Shown here in pieces: positions 6,589 to 16,600 of a stretch of DNA of 43,331 nt; the first letter of the stretch is position 1; every line of letters begins with the position of its first letter. A model generated the notes under the pieces. It had not been told where the DNA came from and ran no database searches. It saw nothing but the letters and a program-made list of their open reading frames with translations. A program made the position numbers and the translations under genes. The DNA comes from an uncultured Vibrio sp. (GTDB lineage: Bacteria > Pseudomonadota > Gammaproteobacteria > Enterobacterales > Vibrionaceae), in NCBI RefSeq assembly GCF_947488985.1, contig NZ_CANLBV010000031.1, positions 1 through 43,331 on the forward strand, written 5' to 3'.

Positions 6589-7593
6589 TTAATTTAATGT
6601 TTTAACTGTGCTTCGTTCAACAATCTCAGGGTGCATTTCGAACACTCGTTTCTCGTGATCTTTATCTTTGATTCTTTCTAACAATATTTCGAATGCATTT
6701 TTTCCAACACGACGTTTAGGTTGGTGGACCGTGGTTAACGGTGGAGAGAAGTACTCAGCCAGTTCAATATTGTCGTAACCGATAACCGAGATATCTTCAG
6801 GAATGCGAATGCCTTCTTGTTGTAAGCGACTCATTAAACCAAGCGCCATGGTATCGTTAAAGCAGAATACCGCTGTTGGTCGCTCTTCCATTTGAAGGAT
6901 TTGCTCGGCAGCAAGTACAGCGGTATCACATTCGAAGTTACCTTCAATAATTAGACGCTCATCCGTAGCGATATTCGCTTCACCTAATGCACGTTTGTAC
7001 CCCGAAATGCGTTCTATACACGCTGCTTTGTCTAAGTGGCCACTTAAACAAGCAATCTTTGAGTGACCGCGTTCAATTAGGTATTTGGTCGCTAGGTAAC
7101 CGCCTTCTTCTGAGTTATCAATGATTTTGTCAGCTTGAGAGCTTTCAGGACCCCAGTCCATAATCACTTTTGGGATGTTTGCGTGGCGGTCTAGCATGCC
7201 TCTTAGATCTTCCGTTAGATCTGAACACATCACTAAAATGCCATCAACACGTTTCTCAGCAAGCATTCGGATGTAGTCACGTTGTTTCTCATAGATGCCA
7301 CCCGTGTTACACAGAATCAAAGTGTAACCTTGACGATAGCAGTAGCTCTCCACACCATCGATAACTTCAGAGAAGAACAGATTGGTTGATTGGGTCACCA
7401 GCATGCCAATGGTACGTGTTGAATTACATTTCAAGCTACGAGCAACAGCGCTTGGCGCATAATTAAGTTCGTCTACGGCTTTGTTTACTTTTTCTTGAGT
7501 GGTTTCCGCAACAAAACGTGTTTTATTGATCACGTGAGAAACGGTGGTGGTTGATACGCCGGCTAAGCGAGCAACATCTTTTATCGTGGCCAT
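6589..7593 (-). CDS. purR: HTH-type transcriptional repressor PurR
   Basis: PurR is the LacI-family repressor of purine (and linked pyrimidine) biosynthesis, using hypoxanthine or guanine as co-repressor. The 334-residue protein starts with the LacI helix-turn-helix [20 protein letters not shown] (residues 4-23), then the hinge [11 protein letters not shown], and a periplasmic-binding-protein-like ligand domain (from about residue 60). The sequence is close to V. cholerae PurR throughout, including [25 protein letters not shown] and [19 protein letters not shown]. The ATG at 7593 gives the standard MATIKDVA opening. Its upstream region contains an intrinsic terminator and several hairpins, so either its leader attenuates it or a separate RNA gene precedes it. 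A half PUR-box-like sequence at 7788-7803 may allow autoregulation. Confidence 0.97.
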   Translation of the reverse strand: MATIKDVARLAGVSTTTVSHVINKTRFVAETTQEKVNKAVDELNYAPSAVARSLKCNSTRTIGMLVTQSTNLFFSEVIDGVESYCYRQGYTLILCNTGGIYEKQRDYIRMLAEKRVDGILVMCSDLTEDLRGMLDRHANIPKVIMDWGPESSQADKIIDNSEEGGYLATKYLIERGHSKIACLSGHLDKAACIERISGYKRALGEANIATDERLIIEGNFECDTAVLAAEQILQMEERPTAVFCFNDTMALGLMSRLQQEGIRIPEDISVIGYDNIELAEYFSPPLTTVHQPKRRVGKNAFEILLERIKDKDHEKRVFEMHPEIVERSTVKTLN

Positions 7594-7700
7594 GGTTTTA
7601 TCCTATTAGAAGCTACTTTCCAAAGAACGGAATGCAGTAGCCGTTAAGCAACCTAACTAAGAGCTAAAATTTGTAAGGCTCTTTTGGGTATTAAAGTGCT

Positions 7701-7728
7701 AAAAAACAAAAAACCGCTATGTTAGCGG
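7701..7728 (-). terminator. Intrinsic terminator inside the torD-purR spacer
   Basis: On the minus strand CCGCTA (7728-7723), ACA, TAGCGG (7719-7714) is followed by TTTTTTGTTTTTT (7713-7701). It lies 187 bp after torD and 107 bp before purR, so it terminates torD or a separate small RNA, or attenuates purR. Confidence 0.85.
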
Positions 7729-7801
7729 CTGGTTTTAACACCGAAATGCATCAAGCTAAGTTAAGCATAGCATTTCGTGAATGTTTCATTTTATCGTTTG
7801 C

Positions 7802-7835
7802 GCTCACAATTCTAGACTGACTAGGAATTGCGAGC
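7802..7835. repeat. Long interrupted palindrome in the torD-purR spacer
   Basis: GCTCACAATTCTAG (7802-7815) and CTAGGAATTGCGAGC (7821-7835) are inverted copies with one G-T wobble and one extra base, separated by 5 nt. It can be read as an operator or as an RNA hairpin. Confidence 0.6.
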
Positions 7836-7914
7836 AATCAAATTCACCCCATTTCTGGGGCAATTATCACATTCTGTTGAATTTATTATTTTCTGATTAA
7901 TTTATCAATTAGAA

Positions 7915-8562
7915 TCATTCGCCCACTAAATATTGAGTCTCTAACTGACAAAATGCAACGAGTAGAGATGACACTGAAGCATAGAAACCAAACGAGTCTA
8001 CATCGTGACATTTTGCGTTGAATTTCGGTATCCAAGTTAGCAGTTGTTGCTCAATAAACTGCAGTTGAACGGTGAATGCGTTTTCTAATTCTTGTTCAAG
8101 CTCGGTTTCGTTGGATCGAATGATCAAGTTACCAAGAAAATCGAGTTCAATTGCGATGTGATCGGCGGGCTCTTTTAGATCTTGGTTTACGACTAAGTTG
8201 TACTTAGCCATGATCGCTTCCATCTCTTTTGCTGGCTTATCATTCAATAGGCCAGTTTCGCCGATATACATAGAAGCGTAAGGCAGCGCGCCGTATTTAT
8301 CTGTCTTTAAGAAAAGATCGCAAAAGTCTGCGGACAGTTCTAGTTGAGCATCTTCACGTGTTTGTAGACGGTTTAGTGCATCGACTAAGCGATCAATTGC
8401 GGGCTTGAGTATTTCATTTTCGCCTAAACCGGTTAGGAAAGAACGAATTTCAACAGAGTGGTAGTGATCGAGTTCTTGTTGAGTGAGTTCTTTAGCGAAT
8501 AAGCTTGATAGCAACCAGTATATTTCAGCTCTTTGCTCGTTGAACGCTTTCGTGTCTTTCAT
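7915..8562 (-). CDS. torD: TorD family molybdoenzyme chaperone
   Basis: TorD binds the immature trimethylamine N-oxide reductase TorA, helps molybdopterin insertion and holds the enzyme until export by the Tat system; it acts in the cytoplasm. The 215-residue, helix-rich protein has the family core [19 protein letters not shown] (about residues 94-112), matching the Y-x-S-x-Y substrate-binding region. It continues with [17 protein letters not shown], the E-x-x-D-H-x-x-x-E-L-D signature. The start at 8562 follows an appropriate spacer after a GGATCC-like stretch. It is divergent from torR. No torA or torC lies in the window, so the chaperone is encoded beside the regulator rather than with its client. 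Confidence 0.93.
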   Translation of the reverse strand: MKDTKAFNEQRAEIYWLLSSLFAKELTQQELDHYHSVEIRSFLTGLGENEILKPAIDRLVDALNRLQTREDAQLELSADFCDLFLKTDKYGALPYASMYIGETGLLNDKPAKEMEAIMAKYNLVVNQDLKEPADHIAIELDFLGNLIIRSNETELEQELENAFTVQLQFIEQQLLTWIPKFNAKCHDVDSFGFYASVSSLLVAFCQLETQYLVGE

Positions 8563-8699
8563 TTAATGGATCCTGATTGAGTCGTTATGCCTATATTGAA
8601 TTGTGATGGGCGATAAATAGCAAGGCTTAAGATTGTCTTGTATCAAAAAAAAATCATGTTTCTGGCTTTTATCTATTGGGCGACTAGAATTGTTACTAT

Positions 8700-8709
8700 T
8701 TATGAATAG
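8700..8709. promoter_or_regulatory. Candidate TorR box between torD and torR
   Basis: TTATGAATAG matches 8 of 10 positions of ATATGAACAG, the reverse of the E. coli TorR decamer CTGTTCATAT. It lies 40 bp before the torR start in the divergent torD/torR spacer, a sensible place for autoregulation. A single imperfect decamer is weak evidence. Confidence 0.3.
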
Positions 8710-8748
8710 AATGTTCGCTGAAACTATTAAATAAGAAAAGTGGTGTAG

Positions 8749-9462
8749 ATGAGCTATCACGTATTGGTCGTAGAAGATGATGTGGTAACCCGCAGTAAAC
8801 TGGTTGGATATTTTCAGAATGAGGGTTACACCGTGAGTGAAGCTGAAAGCGGCGCTCAAATGAGAAACGTGTTAGAAGAAAACAGTGTTGACCTCGTTAT
8901 GCTCGACATCAACTTGCCAGGCGAAGATGGATTGATGCTAACGCGCAAATTACGCAGTCAATCTGACATCGGGATTATTTTGGTTACTGGACGCACGGAT
9001 AGCATCGACAAAATTGTTGGCCTTGAAATGGGCGCAGATGATTATGTGACTAAACCTTTCGAACTTCGCGAATTACTCGTTCGAGTAAAAAATCTACTTT
9101 GGCGCATTTCTGCCGCTCGTAAAACGGCAGCAGACGCTGTAGAAGAAACATCAGACGAGTCTGTGGTTCGTTTCGGTGATTGGACATTTGATATTCCTCG
9201 TCGTGCGCTAAGCAAAAACGGCGAGCCAGTGAAGCTGACTAAAGCTGAATATGAACTGTTGGTGGCTTTGTCTTCTTATCCTAACCAAGTATTAAGTCGC
9301 GAACGTATTCTGAATATGATCAGCCATCGAGTAGAGGCTCCGAATGATCGAACCATCGATGTGCTGATTCGTCGTATGCGTGCCAAGATGGAGTTTGACC
9401 CTAAGAATCCTCAAATTTTTGTTACGGTTCATGGCGAAGGTTATATGTTTGCGGGGGACTAA
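8749..9462 (+). CDS. torR: TorR, OmpR-family response regulator
   Basis: TorR is the DNA-binding partner of the TorS sensor kinase and activates the TMAO respiration genes. The 237-residue protein has a receiver domain (acidic pair E9/D10/D11, phospho-acceptor Asp53 in MLDINLPGEDG, conserved Thr80 and Lys102 in TKPFELRELL). An OmpR-type winged helix follows (from about residue 140, LTKAEYELLVAL, and RTIDVLIRRMRAK). The ATG at 8749 gives the normal opening MSYHVLVVEDD. The sensor torS is not in the window. The gene is divergent from torD, monocistronic, and ends at a strong terminator. Confidence 0.94.
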   Translation: MSYHVLVVEDDVVTRSKLVGYFQNEGYTVSEAESGAQMRNVLEENSVDLVMLDINLPGEDGLMLTRKLRSQSDIGIILVTGRTDSIDKIVGLEMGADDYVTKPFELRELLVRVKNLLWRISAARKTAADAVEETSDESVVRFGDWTFDIPRRALSKNGEPVKLTKAEYELLVALSSYPNQVLSRERILNMISHRVEAPNDRTIDVLIRRMRAKMEFDPKNPQIFVTVHGEGYMFAGD

Positions 9463-9503
9463 TCCCTTCGTTCTCATTGCTACGTATTAACCAGATTAAA
9501 AAA

Positions 9504-9534
9504 GCCGAGACATGTATCAAGTCTCGGCTTTTTT
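9504..9534 (+). terminator. Intrinsic terminator after torR
   Basis: GCCGAGAC (9504-9511) pairs with GTCTCGGC (9521-9528) across a 9-nt loop, followed by six T. The complementary strand has an A-run/T-run of similar strength, so it may also stop transcription from elyC, which ends at 9648. Confidence 0.92.
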
Positions 9535-9647
9535 ACTTGTCTTGCTGCTTTGTATTCGTCTCTACAGCACCTTTTATGGCTGTATCTATTACTACCTTGG
9601 CGGCGCCGTTACAACTTTTCGCAACATCACGATATCGGCCATGTCAT

Positions 9648-10502
9648 TTATTGTGGCAGAGCCGCAGAAACTTCGCTGTTATCATCGAGCAGGATCGGGT
9701 TGGCAGGTATCATCATTGGATCATCAACGTGGTTGGCACTGCTATCTAACCAGTCGCGCAGGCCTTGCCAAGCTAACCCCATCGTTTCATACCAGTAGCG
9801 CTCTGTCTGTTCAAGATAGATAGCCTTAGGCATGTACTTATTCCAAGGTTCTATAATGCCTTTTTGAGCCAGATAGTTGGTGGGTGCTGGCAATGGGCTG
9901 ATACCTGCTGCGTTGAACTCCTTTAACGCACGCGTCATATGACTTGCTGAAGTCACTAATATCATTTTTTTGTTTTTTACGAATGCAGAAGCTTGGCGAG
10001 CTTCTTCCCACGTGTCTTGAGCCGTCTCAAGTAGAATGATATCCGGCTTTGCCACGCCTAGAGCTAAAGCAACCTTAGCCATTGTTCTCGCATTGCTCAC
10101 TTCCGTGCCAGCGCCGTAGCCAGACAAAATCAACTTGGCTCCTGGATAAAGACGTAGAATACGAATCCCTTCACTTAATCGCATTAGTCCTGTCCGGCTG
10201 AGTTCGGAAGTGGGGGGGATTTGGTCGTCGACTACGTGGCCGCTGCCAAGAACCATGACGTAATCCACGGTTTCATCGACGGGCAAGAATGCTGTGTGTT
10301 GCCTTTCCATTGGCATTAAAAGTTGGCTAGAAACTGGCTGGAAAGCGATAAGGAAAATACCAATAAGGGCTGAAAGAGTCATCAGACAACCTGTCTTCCT
10401 TTTGGTAGTAAACATCACTAGGGCTAAACCCAGAAAAGCGAGAATTAACATTGCTGGCAGTGGCATCAGTAACGAAGACACTACTTTTTTCAGCTCAAAC
10501 AT
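9648..10502 (-). CDS. elyC: ElyC, envelope biogenesis factor (DUF218/YdcF family)
   Basis: ElyC is an inner-membrane protein of the DUF218 (SanA/YdcF) family. In E. coli its loss impairs peptidoglycan assembly at low temperature, apparently through the undecaprenyl carrier supply. The 284-residue protein has two N-terminal membrane helices (about residues 8-28 and 35-55) and then the DUF218 domain. That domain shows VMVLGSGH, SELSRTGLMRLSEGIRI, AKLILSGYG, DTWEEARQA and LVTSASHMTRAL, the expected conserved blocks. I chose the ATG at 10502, giving MFELKKVVSSLL, over a 33-residue longer opening that has no relatives I recall; the ribosome site is weak. It is divergent from cmoM with a 115-bp spacer. 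Confidence 0.9.
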   Translation of the reverse strand: MFELKKVVSSLLMPLPAMLILAFLGLALVMFTTKRKTGCLMTLSALIGIFLIAFQPVSSQLLMPMERQHTAFLPVDETVDYVMVLGSGHVVDDQIPPTSELSRTGLMRLSEGIRILRLYPGAKLILSGYGAGTEVSNARTMAKVALALGVAKPDIILLETAQDTWEEARQASAFVKNKKMILVTSASHMTRALKEFNAAGISPLPAPTNYLAQKGIIEPWNKYMPKAIYLEQTERYWYETMGLAWQGLRDWLDSSANHVDDPMMIPANPILLDDNSEVSAALPQ

Positions 10503-10617
10503 ATCCGAATAGTCCGAAAAAACATCACTTAGTAGTAAAAAGAGACATCGCCTCTTTATTCCTGGAATTCCTGTGAGAGAATAGCAGGCACGATAGAACA
10601 TAATAACTCAAGTAGCC

Positions 10618-11403
10618 GTGACTGAAGACCGTAATTTCGACGATATCGCCCACAAATTTGCAAAAAATATTTACGGCTCTGACAAAGGAGAGATCCGTCA
10701 GATCATCGTATGGGAAGATTTAGAGCAAGCTTTGAGCAAATTTGAACACTCAGATTCTCCGCTGCAGGTGCTTGATGCTGGTGGCGGTCTTGCACAAATG
10801 TCACAAAAAATTGCCGCGCTTGGACATAAGATTTCTTTGTGTGATCTCTCTTCTGAGATGCTTAAGCTTGCGCAACAAGGGATCTCTGAAGCGGGGTTGC
10901 TAGAGCAGTATCGCTTTATCCATTCTCCGGTACAGAAAGTGGCAGAACATCTCGATGAGAAAGTCGATTTTGTGATGTTTCATGCCGTCATGGAGTGGTT
11001 AGCCGATCCTAAAGAGGCGCTTGATTTATTGTTGGATCAAGTTAAACCGGGTGGCGTAGCCTCGATAATGTTTTATAACCACCACGGGTTAGTCCTGAAA
11101 AATGTGATTTGTGGCAACATTCCTCATGTACTTAATGGGATGCCACATCGAAAACGGTTTAAGCTGCAACCGCAACAAGGCTTGAAGCCGGAAGAGGTTT
11201 ACCAATGGATAGAAGACGCTGGTCTAGAAATCTGTGGTAAATCAGGCATTCGCTCCTTTAGTGACTACATAGGTAATATGGAGTACATGGGCGATTACCA
11301 ATTTGAAGATGTATTGGAACTAGAAAAACAGCTATGCCGCCAAGAGCCATATCTGTCGCTAGGCCGTTATATTCACGTTTGGGCTCAAAAACCTGCGCAA
11401 TAG
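10618..11403 (+). CDS. cmoM: tRNA 5-carboxymethoxyuridine methyltransferase CmoM
   Basis: CmoM (formerly SmtA) uses SAM to methylate cmo5U34 in certain tRNAs to the methyl ester mcmo5U, the last step of this wobble-base modification. The 261-residue Rossmann methyltransferase starts MTEDRNFDDIAHKFAKNIYG, the family signature. Its SAM-binding motif I is VLDAGGGLAQMS (about residues 46-57), and VMFHAVMEWL is motif IV. The start is a GTG at 10618. It precedes mukF on the same strand, as in E. coli (smtA-mukFEB). The partner enzymes CmoA and CmoB are encoded 15-17 kb away in this window. Confidence 0.94.
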   Translation: MTEDRNFDDIAHKFAKNIYGSDKGEIRQIIVWEDLEQALSKFEHSDSPLQVLDAGGGLAQMSQKIAALGHKISLCDLSSEMLKLAQQGISEAGLLEQYRFIHSPVQKVAEHLDEKVDFVMFHAVMEWLADPKEALDLLLDQVKPGGVASIMFYNHHGLVLKNVICGNIPHVLNGMPHRKRFKLQPQQGLKPEEVYQWIEDAGLEICGKSGIRSFSDYIGNMEYMGDYQFEDVLELEKQLCRQEPYLSLGRYIHVWAQKPAQ

Positions 11404-11479
11404 CAACGATGAATGTGGTAAAAGAACCATAATACGCGCTATGCCATCGTAAGAAGCCCGCGTCATCAAGAAATAGGCG

Positions 11480-11527
11480 TTATATCTATTATGTTCATAA
11501 TCCATCATGTTTATATCTATCATGTTC
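11480..11527. repeat. Tandem 17-bp repeat upstream of mukF
   Basis: TTATATCTATTATGTTC (11480-11496) and TTATATCTATCATGTTC (11511-11527) differ at one base and start 31 bp apart, close to three helical turns. They lie just before the mukF start. They may be paired regulator sites on one DNA face, or a duplicated promoter element. Confidence 0.6.
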
Positions 11528-11558
11528 GATATGACGAAGAACAGTAACAGGAACCACA

Positions 11559-12896
11559 ATGAGTGAAATGACTCAAACTGCCGAAGAGCAGCCAATTGAT
11601 GAATTGGTGGGCTGGGTCAAGCAGCATGATTTTTCATTAAACTTGCCGCCAGAGCGCTTAGCATTTTTGATTGCCATAGCAGTACTTAGCAATGAAAGGT
11701 TCGATGAAGAGTTAGGTGAGGGTGAATTGCACGATGCATTTACCATTGTCACTCGACTGTTTGAAGATACTGGCGAAGCGTCTGCGTTTCGTGCCAATAA
11801 TGCCATCAATGAGCTGGTTAAACAGAAGTTGATTAGCCGCTTTACCAGCGAAATTACCGATGGTGCAAGCATTTATCGCTTATCTCCTTTGGCGATTGGT
11901 ATCTCAGATTATTACTTACGTCATCGTCAGTTCTCTAAATTAAAACTGTCTATCCAGCTTTCTATGGTGGCCGATGAGATGGCAAAAGCCATTGAAGCGG
12001 CGCAGAAAGGTGGAACGCCGGGGCACTGGAGAAAGAACGTTTACGGCGTGCTCAAGTATTCAGTCGGTGAAATCTTCGATCAGATCGATTTAAACCAGCG
12101 TGTGATGGACGAGCAGCAGCAAACCGTTAAGCATCAAATTGCCGACCTTCTCAATAAAGATTGGCGAGAGGCGATCAACAATTGTGAAGCTCTGTTATCA
12201 GAAACGTCAGCCACGCTGAAAGAATTGCAGGACACCTTGCAAGCGGCAGGCGATGAGCTGCAAACACAGATCCTCGATATTCAAGAAATTGTTTACGGTG
12301 ACGATGAGCTCGAGTTCGTAGGCGAAACCTTGTTTGGCTTGCAAATGAAACTTGATCGAATCACAAGTTGGGGCCAACAGGCGATCGACTTATGGATCGG
12401 TTATGACCGTCACGTACATAAGTTTATCCGTACCGCGATTGATATGGATAAAAACCGTGCCTTTAGCCAACGCTTGCGTCAGTCCGTTACCGACTACTTT
12501 GATGCACCTTGGTTATTGACCTACGCCGATGCCGAGAAGCTGACCGATTTGCGTGATGAAGCGCTGGTGCTTCGTGATGACGAAGTGATGGGACAAGCGC
12601 CAATCGACGTAGAATATGAAGAATTTGAGCAAGTGAATGATCTGCTTTCAGACCGAATTGCAGAGATGTTAAAAGCTCACAAACAGCAAGGTACGCCAAT
12701 TGATCTTGGCCTTGTGTTACGCGACTATCTCGCGGCACACCCTCGCACACACCATTTTGATTTAGCCAAAATTGTTGTCGACCAAGCCGTGCGCTTAGGT
12801 TACTCAGAGTCTGACTATCAGGCGATTCAGCCTGATTGGCAGGCAATCAACGATTTCGGAGCAAAGGTACAAGCCAATGTCATTAACAAGTACTGA
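11559..12896 (+). CDS. mukF: Chromosome partition protein MukF (kleisin)
   Basis: MukF is the kleisin subunit of the MukBEF condensin; it bridges the two MukB heads and binds MukE, and it dimerises through its N-terminal winged helix. The 445-residue protein matches the family length (E. coli 440). Its N-terminal region (residues about 1-120) holds the winged-helix dimerisation domain with [29 protein letters not shown] helical middle domain follows ([25 protein letters not shown]), and the C-terminal domain contacts the MukB head. The ATG at 11559 follows CAGGAACC. The last 20 bp overlap mukE, as expected in the operon mukF-mukE-mukB, preceded by cmoM. Confidence 0.96.
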   Translation: MSEMTQTAEEQPIDELVGWVKQHDFSLNLPPERLAFLIAIAVLSNERFDEELGEGELHDAFTIVTRLFEDTGEASAFRANNAINELVKQKLISRFTSEITDGASIYRLSPLAIGISDYYLRHRQFSKLKLSIQLSMVADEMAKAIEAAQKGGTPGHWRKNVYGVLKYSVGEIFDQIDLNQRVMDEQQQTVKHQIADLLNKDWREAINNCEALLSETSATLKELQDTLQAAGDELQTQILDIQEIVYGDDELEFVGETLFGLQMKLDRITSWGQQAIDLWIGYDRHVHKFIRTAIDMDKNRAFSQRLRQSVTDYFDAPWLLTYADAEKLTDLRDEALVLRDDEVMGQAPIDVEYEEFEQVNDLLSDRIAEMLKAHKQQGTPIDLGLVLRDYLAAHPRTHHFDLAKIVVDQAVRLGYSESDYQAIQPDWQAINDFGAKVQANVINKY

Positions 12897-13677
12897 TGAT
12901 TACATGCCAGAGAAACTGGTAAAAGCGATAGCGAACCCACTGTTCCCTGCGCTAGACAGCATGCTGCGTTCAGGTAAGCATATTTCAACCGAAGATTTAG
13001 ATAACCACGCGTTGCTGGCTGATTTTGAAGTTGAGCTTCAGCATTTTTACCAACGCTACAACACCGAACTGGTTAAAGCGCCGGAAGGTTTCTTCTACCT
13101 GCGCCCGCGTTCTACGTCTTTAATCGGTCGTAGTGTGTTGTCTGAGTTAGACATGCTTGTCGGTAAGGTATTGTGTTTCTTATATCTAAGCCCAGAGCGT
13201 TTAGCCCATGAAGGCATCTTCACCAATCAAGAACTGTATGAAGAGCTTATGGCACTGGCTGATGAGAAAAAACTCATGAAGCTGACGACTAACCGCGCTT
13301 CAGGGTCAGACTTAGATAAAGAAAAGCTGTTTGAAAAAGTACGTACTTCTCTGCGCCGTTTACGTCGTATCGGCATGCTGATTGCGATTGGTGAAACGGG
13401 TAAGTTCCGCATCAGCGAAGCGGTATTTCGTTTTGGCGCTGACGTACGCGTTGGCGACGATATGAAAGAAGCGCAATTGCGCCTTATTCGTGATGGTGAA
13501 GCTGTGGTTCATACTCAAGAGCCTAGCCAAGGTAGCTTGTTGAATGAAGGTCCTGTGGAAGCTACATCGGATACAGGCGTAGATCAAAGCGATCAACAAG
13601 ACATTTTTAACGATCAAGCTGGTGTTGACCTTGAGTCAAACGATGGCGAACAAACAAAAGTAGAAGGTGAAGCATGA
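12877..13677 (+). CDS. mukE: Chromosome partition protein MukE
   Basis: MukE is the KITE-type winged-helix dimer of the MukBEF condensin that binds the middle of MukF and DNA. The 266-residue product contains the family core [42 protein letters not shown] (split here only for description), [17 protein letters not shown] and [27 protein letters not shown] variable acidic tail rich in D, E and Q follows. It begins at 12877, inside mukF, giving [14 protein letters not shown] as in other vibrios; AAGG lies 9 nt upstream. Its stop shares the ATGA overlap with mukB (4 bp), indicating translational coupling. Confidence 0.96.
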   Translation: MSLTSTDDYMPEKLVKAIANPLFPALDSMLRSGKHISTEDLDNHALLADFEVELQHFYQRYNTELVKAPEGFFYLRPRSTSLIGRSVLSELDMLVGKVLCFLYLSPERLAHEGIFTNQELYEELMALADEKKLMKLTTNRASGSDLDKEKLFEKVRTSLRRLRRIGMLIAIGETGKFRISEAVFRFGADVRVGDDMKEAQLRLIRDGEAVVHTQEPSQGSLLNEGPVEATSDTGVDQSDQQDIFNDQAGVDLESNDGEQTKVEGEA

Positions 13678-16600
13678 TTGAAAGAGGTAAGTATCAATCA
13701 TTAACCATGGTCAACTGGAACGGCTTCTTTGCGCGTACTTTTGACATTGATGGGTTAGTTACCACGCTTTCTGGCGGTAATGGTGCCGGTAAGTCGACCA
13801 CCATGGCGGCATTCATTACTGCGCTGATCCCTGACCAAAGCCTTCTGCATTTCCGTAACACAACGGAAGCAGGTAGCTCACAGTCGTCACGTGACAAAGG
13901 TCTTTACGGTAAGCTTCAGCCTGGCGCATGTTATGCAGCGCTCGATGTGATCAACTCTCGTAATCAACGCCTGTTGTTTGCAGTAAAACTGCAGCAAGTT
14001 GCGGGTCGTGACAAGAAAGTAGACATCAAGCCGTTCGTTATCCAAGGCCTTCCAAGCCATGTGAAACCAACGGACGTACTGATTCAGAACGTTTCAGACA
14101 GCCACGCGCGTGTATGTCAGTTGAACGATGTGAAAGCTGCGGTAGCGCAACACGAAGGCGCACATTTCAAAGCCTTCTCTTCGATTGTTGATTACCACTC
14201 ACAGATGTTTGAGTACGGTGTGGTTCCGAAGAAACTGCGTAACAGCAGCGACCGTTCTAAGTTCTACCGTCTGATTGAAGCATCACTTTACGGTGGTATC
14301 TCAAGTGCGATTACACGCTCTCTGCGTGATTACCTTCTGCCGCAAAATGGTGGTGTGAAGAAAGCATTCCAAGATATGGAATCAGCACTGCGTGAGAACC
14401 GCATGACGCTAGAAGCGATCAAGACAACTCAGTCGGATCGTGACTTGTTCAAACACTTGATCACTGAATCTACAAACTACGTGGCTGCGGACTACATGCG
14501 CCATGCCAACGATCGTCGTAACAAGTTAGATCAAACCATGAAGTTCCGTGGCGAACTGTTTGGTTCTCGCGAAACCTTACTTGATCAAAACAACCTGCTG
14601 AATCGTGTTCAAGAAGAACTCGAACTGCTGGTGGAGCAAGAATCAGCGCTGGAGCAAGATTACCAAGCGGCTTCGGATCACCTTCAGTTGGTGCAAACTG
14701 CACTTCGTCAGCAAGAGAAAATTGCACGCTACAGCGAAGACCTAGAAGAGCTAAATGAGCGTCTAGAAGAGCAGGTGATGGTGGTTGAAGAAGCTCAAGA
14801 GCGAGTGCTTCTTGCTGAAGAGCAGGCAACTATTACTGAAGAAGAAGTGGATAGCCTGAAAACTCAGCTCGCTGACTACCAACAAGCGTTGGATGTTCAG
14901 CAGACTCGTGCACTTCAATACCAGCAAGCGGTTCAAGCATTAGAGAAAACCAAGCAGTTGCTAGGTGATGACTCTATTACTGCAGAAAGCGCGTTAACCT
15001 TGGTTTCTGAGCTAAAAGCACAACAAGAATCAAGCACGCAGACGCTACTGTCTACTAAGCACAAGCTAGACATGTCTTCTGCAGCTTCTGCACAGTTCGA
15101 CAAAGCACTGTCTTTGGTTAAGAGCATCGTTGGTGACGTTGAACGTAAAGAAGCGTCTTACAGCGCTAAGCAAGCTTTAGAAAAAGGCCGCAACGCTAAA
15201 CATGTTGTTGAGAACGAACAGCAATGGCGTGCTCAGCACCGAGACATGGCTCGTGATGTAGCACAGCAGCGTCAAGCAAAAGAGCTTGCGACTGAATACC
15301 AAAAGCAACACAACATTTCACTGACTGACGAAGCGGTTTTCGACGAAGAGCGCGAACGTCATGCAATGCAGATAGAAACGCTTGAGTACGCTCAAGAAGA
15401 GTTGCGTGAAGCGAAAAGTGAACAACGTCGTGTTCAACAGAACCACGACCAAGAGATTCAAAAGCTAGAATCCATTGCTCCTGCTTGGATCACAGCAAAC
15501 GATGCGCTTGAAGCATTAAGAGATCAAACCGAAGCTGAGCTAGAAGATAGCCAAGCGGTGATGACTCAAATGCAGCAAGTACTTGAAGACGAAAAGTCTC
15601 AAGCGGTTGCTAAAGATCAACTGGCAACTCGCCGAGCTGAACTTGAGCAAGAGATCGAGCGTCTAGCATCTCCAGGTGGTTCTAACGATCCTCGTCTGAA
15701 AGGCTTAGCTGACACCCTTGGTGGTATGCTGCTTTCTGAGATCTACGACGATATCACGATTGGCGATGCGCCATACTTCAGTGCGATGTACGGCCCGGCC
15801 CGTCATGCGATTGTGGTTTCTGACCTTGATGGCATCAAAGAGAAGCTGATTGATCTTGATGATTGTCCAGAAGACCTTTACATCCTAGAAGGTGATGTAG
15901 ACGCGTTTGATGACAGCTCATTCAACGCGGACGAGTTAGAAGGCGCAGTGTGCGTTCAACTGAACGATCGCCAAATGCGTTACTCTCGCTTCCCTGAAAT
16001 TCCACTGTTTGGTCGCGCAGCTCGTGAACAACGCCTTGAGAAATTGCGCGAAGAGCGTGACGTTGTCGTTGAGAACCACGCTAAAGCAGCGTTTGACTCT
16101 CAAAAACTGAATCGCCTATACCAAGCATTCAACAGCTTTGTTGCTAAACACCTGCACGTTGCATTCAACGCTGATCCAGAACAGGCGTTAGCGTCTATTC
16201 GCGATAAGCGTAACCAAATTGTTCGTTCTCTGGCAGAACTAGATTCTAAAGAGCAACAACAACGCAGTCAGCTTTTACAAAGCAAACAGGCACTTAGTGC
16301 ATTAGACAAACTCGCGCCTATGGTTCGTATTCTTGAAGACGAAACATTAGCTGAGCGTCTTGCTGAATTAGAAGCACAACTAGAGCGTTTAAGTGAAGCT
16401 AAGTCTTACTTGAACACTCACAGCAAAGCGCTAACTTCATTAGAGCAAATCGTTTCTGCACTCGACGCTGACCCAGAGCAATTCGAAGCTTTGGAAGCCG
16501 AGTACCGTCAAGCTGACAATGCTCTGCAAACGCTAAAAGGCAAAGTGTTCGCACTGTCTGATCTGATTGAGCGTCGTCACTACTTTGCTTACGCAGACTC

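Larger units (their letters stand above)
7701..7873 (-). ncRNA. Candidate structured noncoding RNA or purR attenuator leader
   Basis: An RNA starting near 7873 on the minus strand would contain four stems in a row: CCCCA/TGGGG with GAAA loop, GCTCGCAATTCCTAG/CTAGAATTGTGAGC (one wobble, one bulge), CACGAAATGC/GCATTTCGGTG (one bulge), and the terminator CCGCTA-ACA-TAGCGG with a 13-nt U-rich tail. There is no credible ORF. The U-rich end is typical of Hfq-bound small RNAs. It could instead be the 5' leader of purR with conditional readthrough, or, in part, the 3' end of the torD transcript. I do not recognise it as a named RNA. Confidence 0.4.
7594..7914 (-). other. torD-purR intergenic region
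   Basis: These 321 bp hold no protein gene. Reading the minus strand from torD, I see a possible promoter (TTGATA 7908-7903, TAAATT 7885-7880, 17-bp spacing), then the stem CCCCA-GAAA-TGGGG (7860-7847) and a long interrupted palindrome (7835-7802). After these come a PUR-like half-site (7803-7788), a 10-bp stem (7779-7739), and a strong intrinsic terminator (7728-7701). Downstream of it is about 107 bp of purR leader. Confidence 0.6.

Noticed and set aside
8563..8859. 98-codon minus-strand frame ahead of torD
   Set aside because: It is antisense to the start of torR and consists mostly of spacer; no family resemblance.
9477..9823. Overlapping plus-strand frames of 82-103 codons after torR
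   Set aside because: They run through the torR terminator and antisense to the conserved end of elyC, and resemble no family.
12487..12846. 119-codon minus-strand frame within mukF, and another of 119 codons in mukB (14470-14829)
   Set aside because: Both are mirror frames of conserved helical coding sequence with no start signals.
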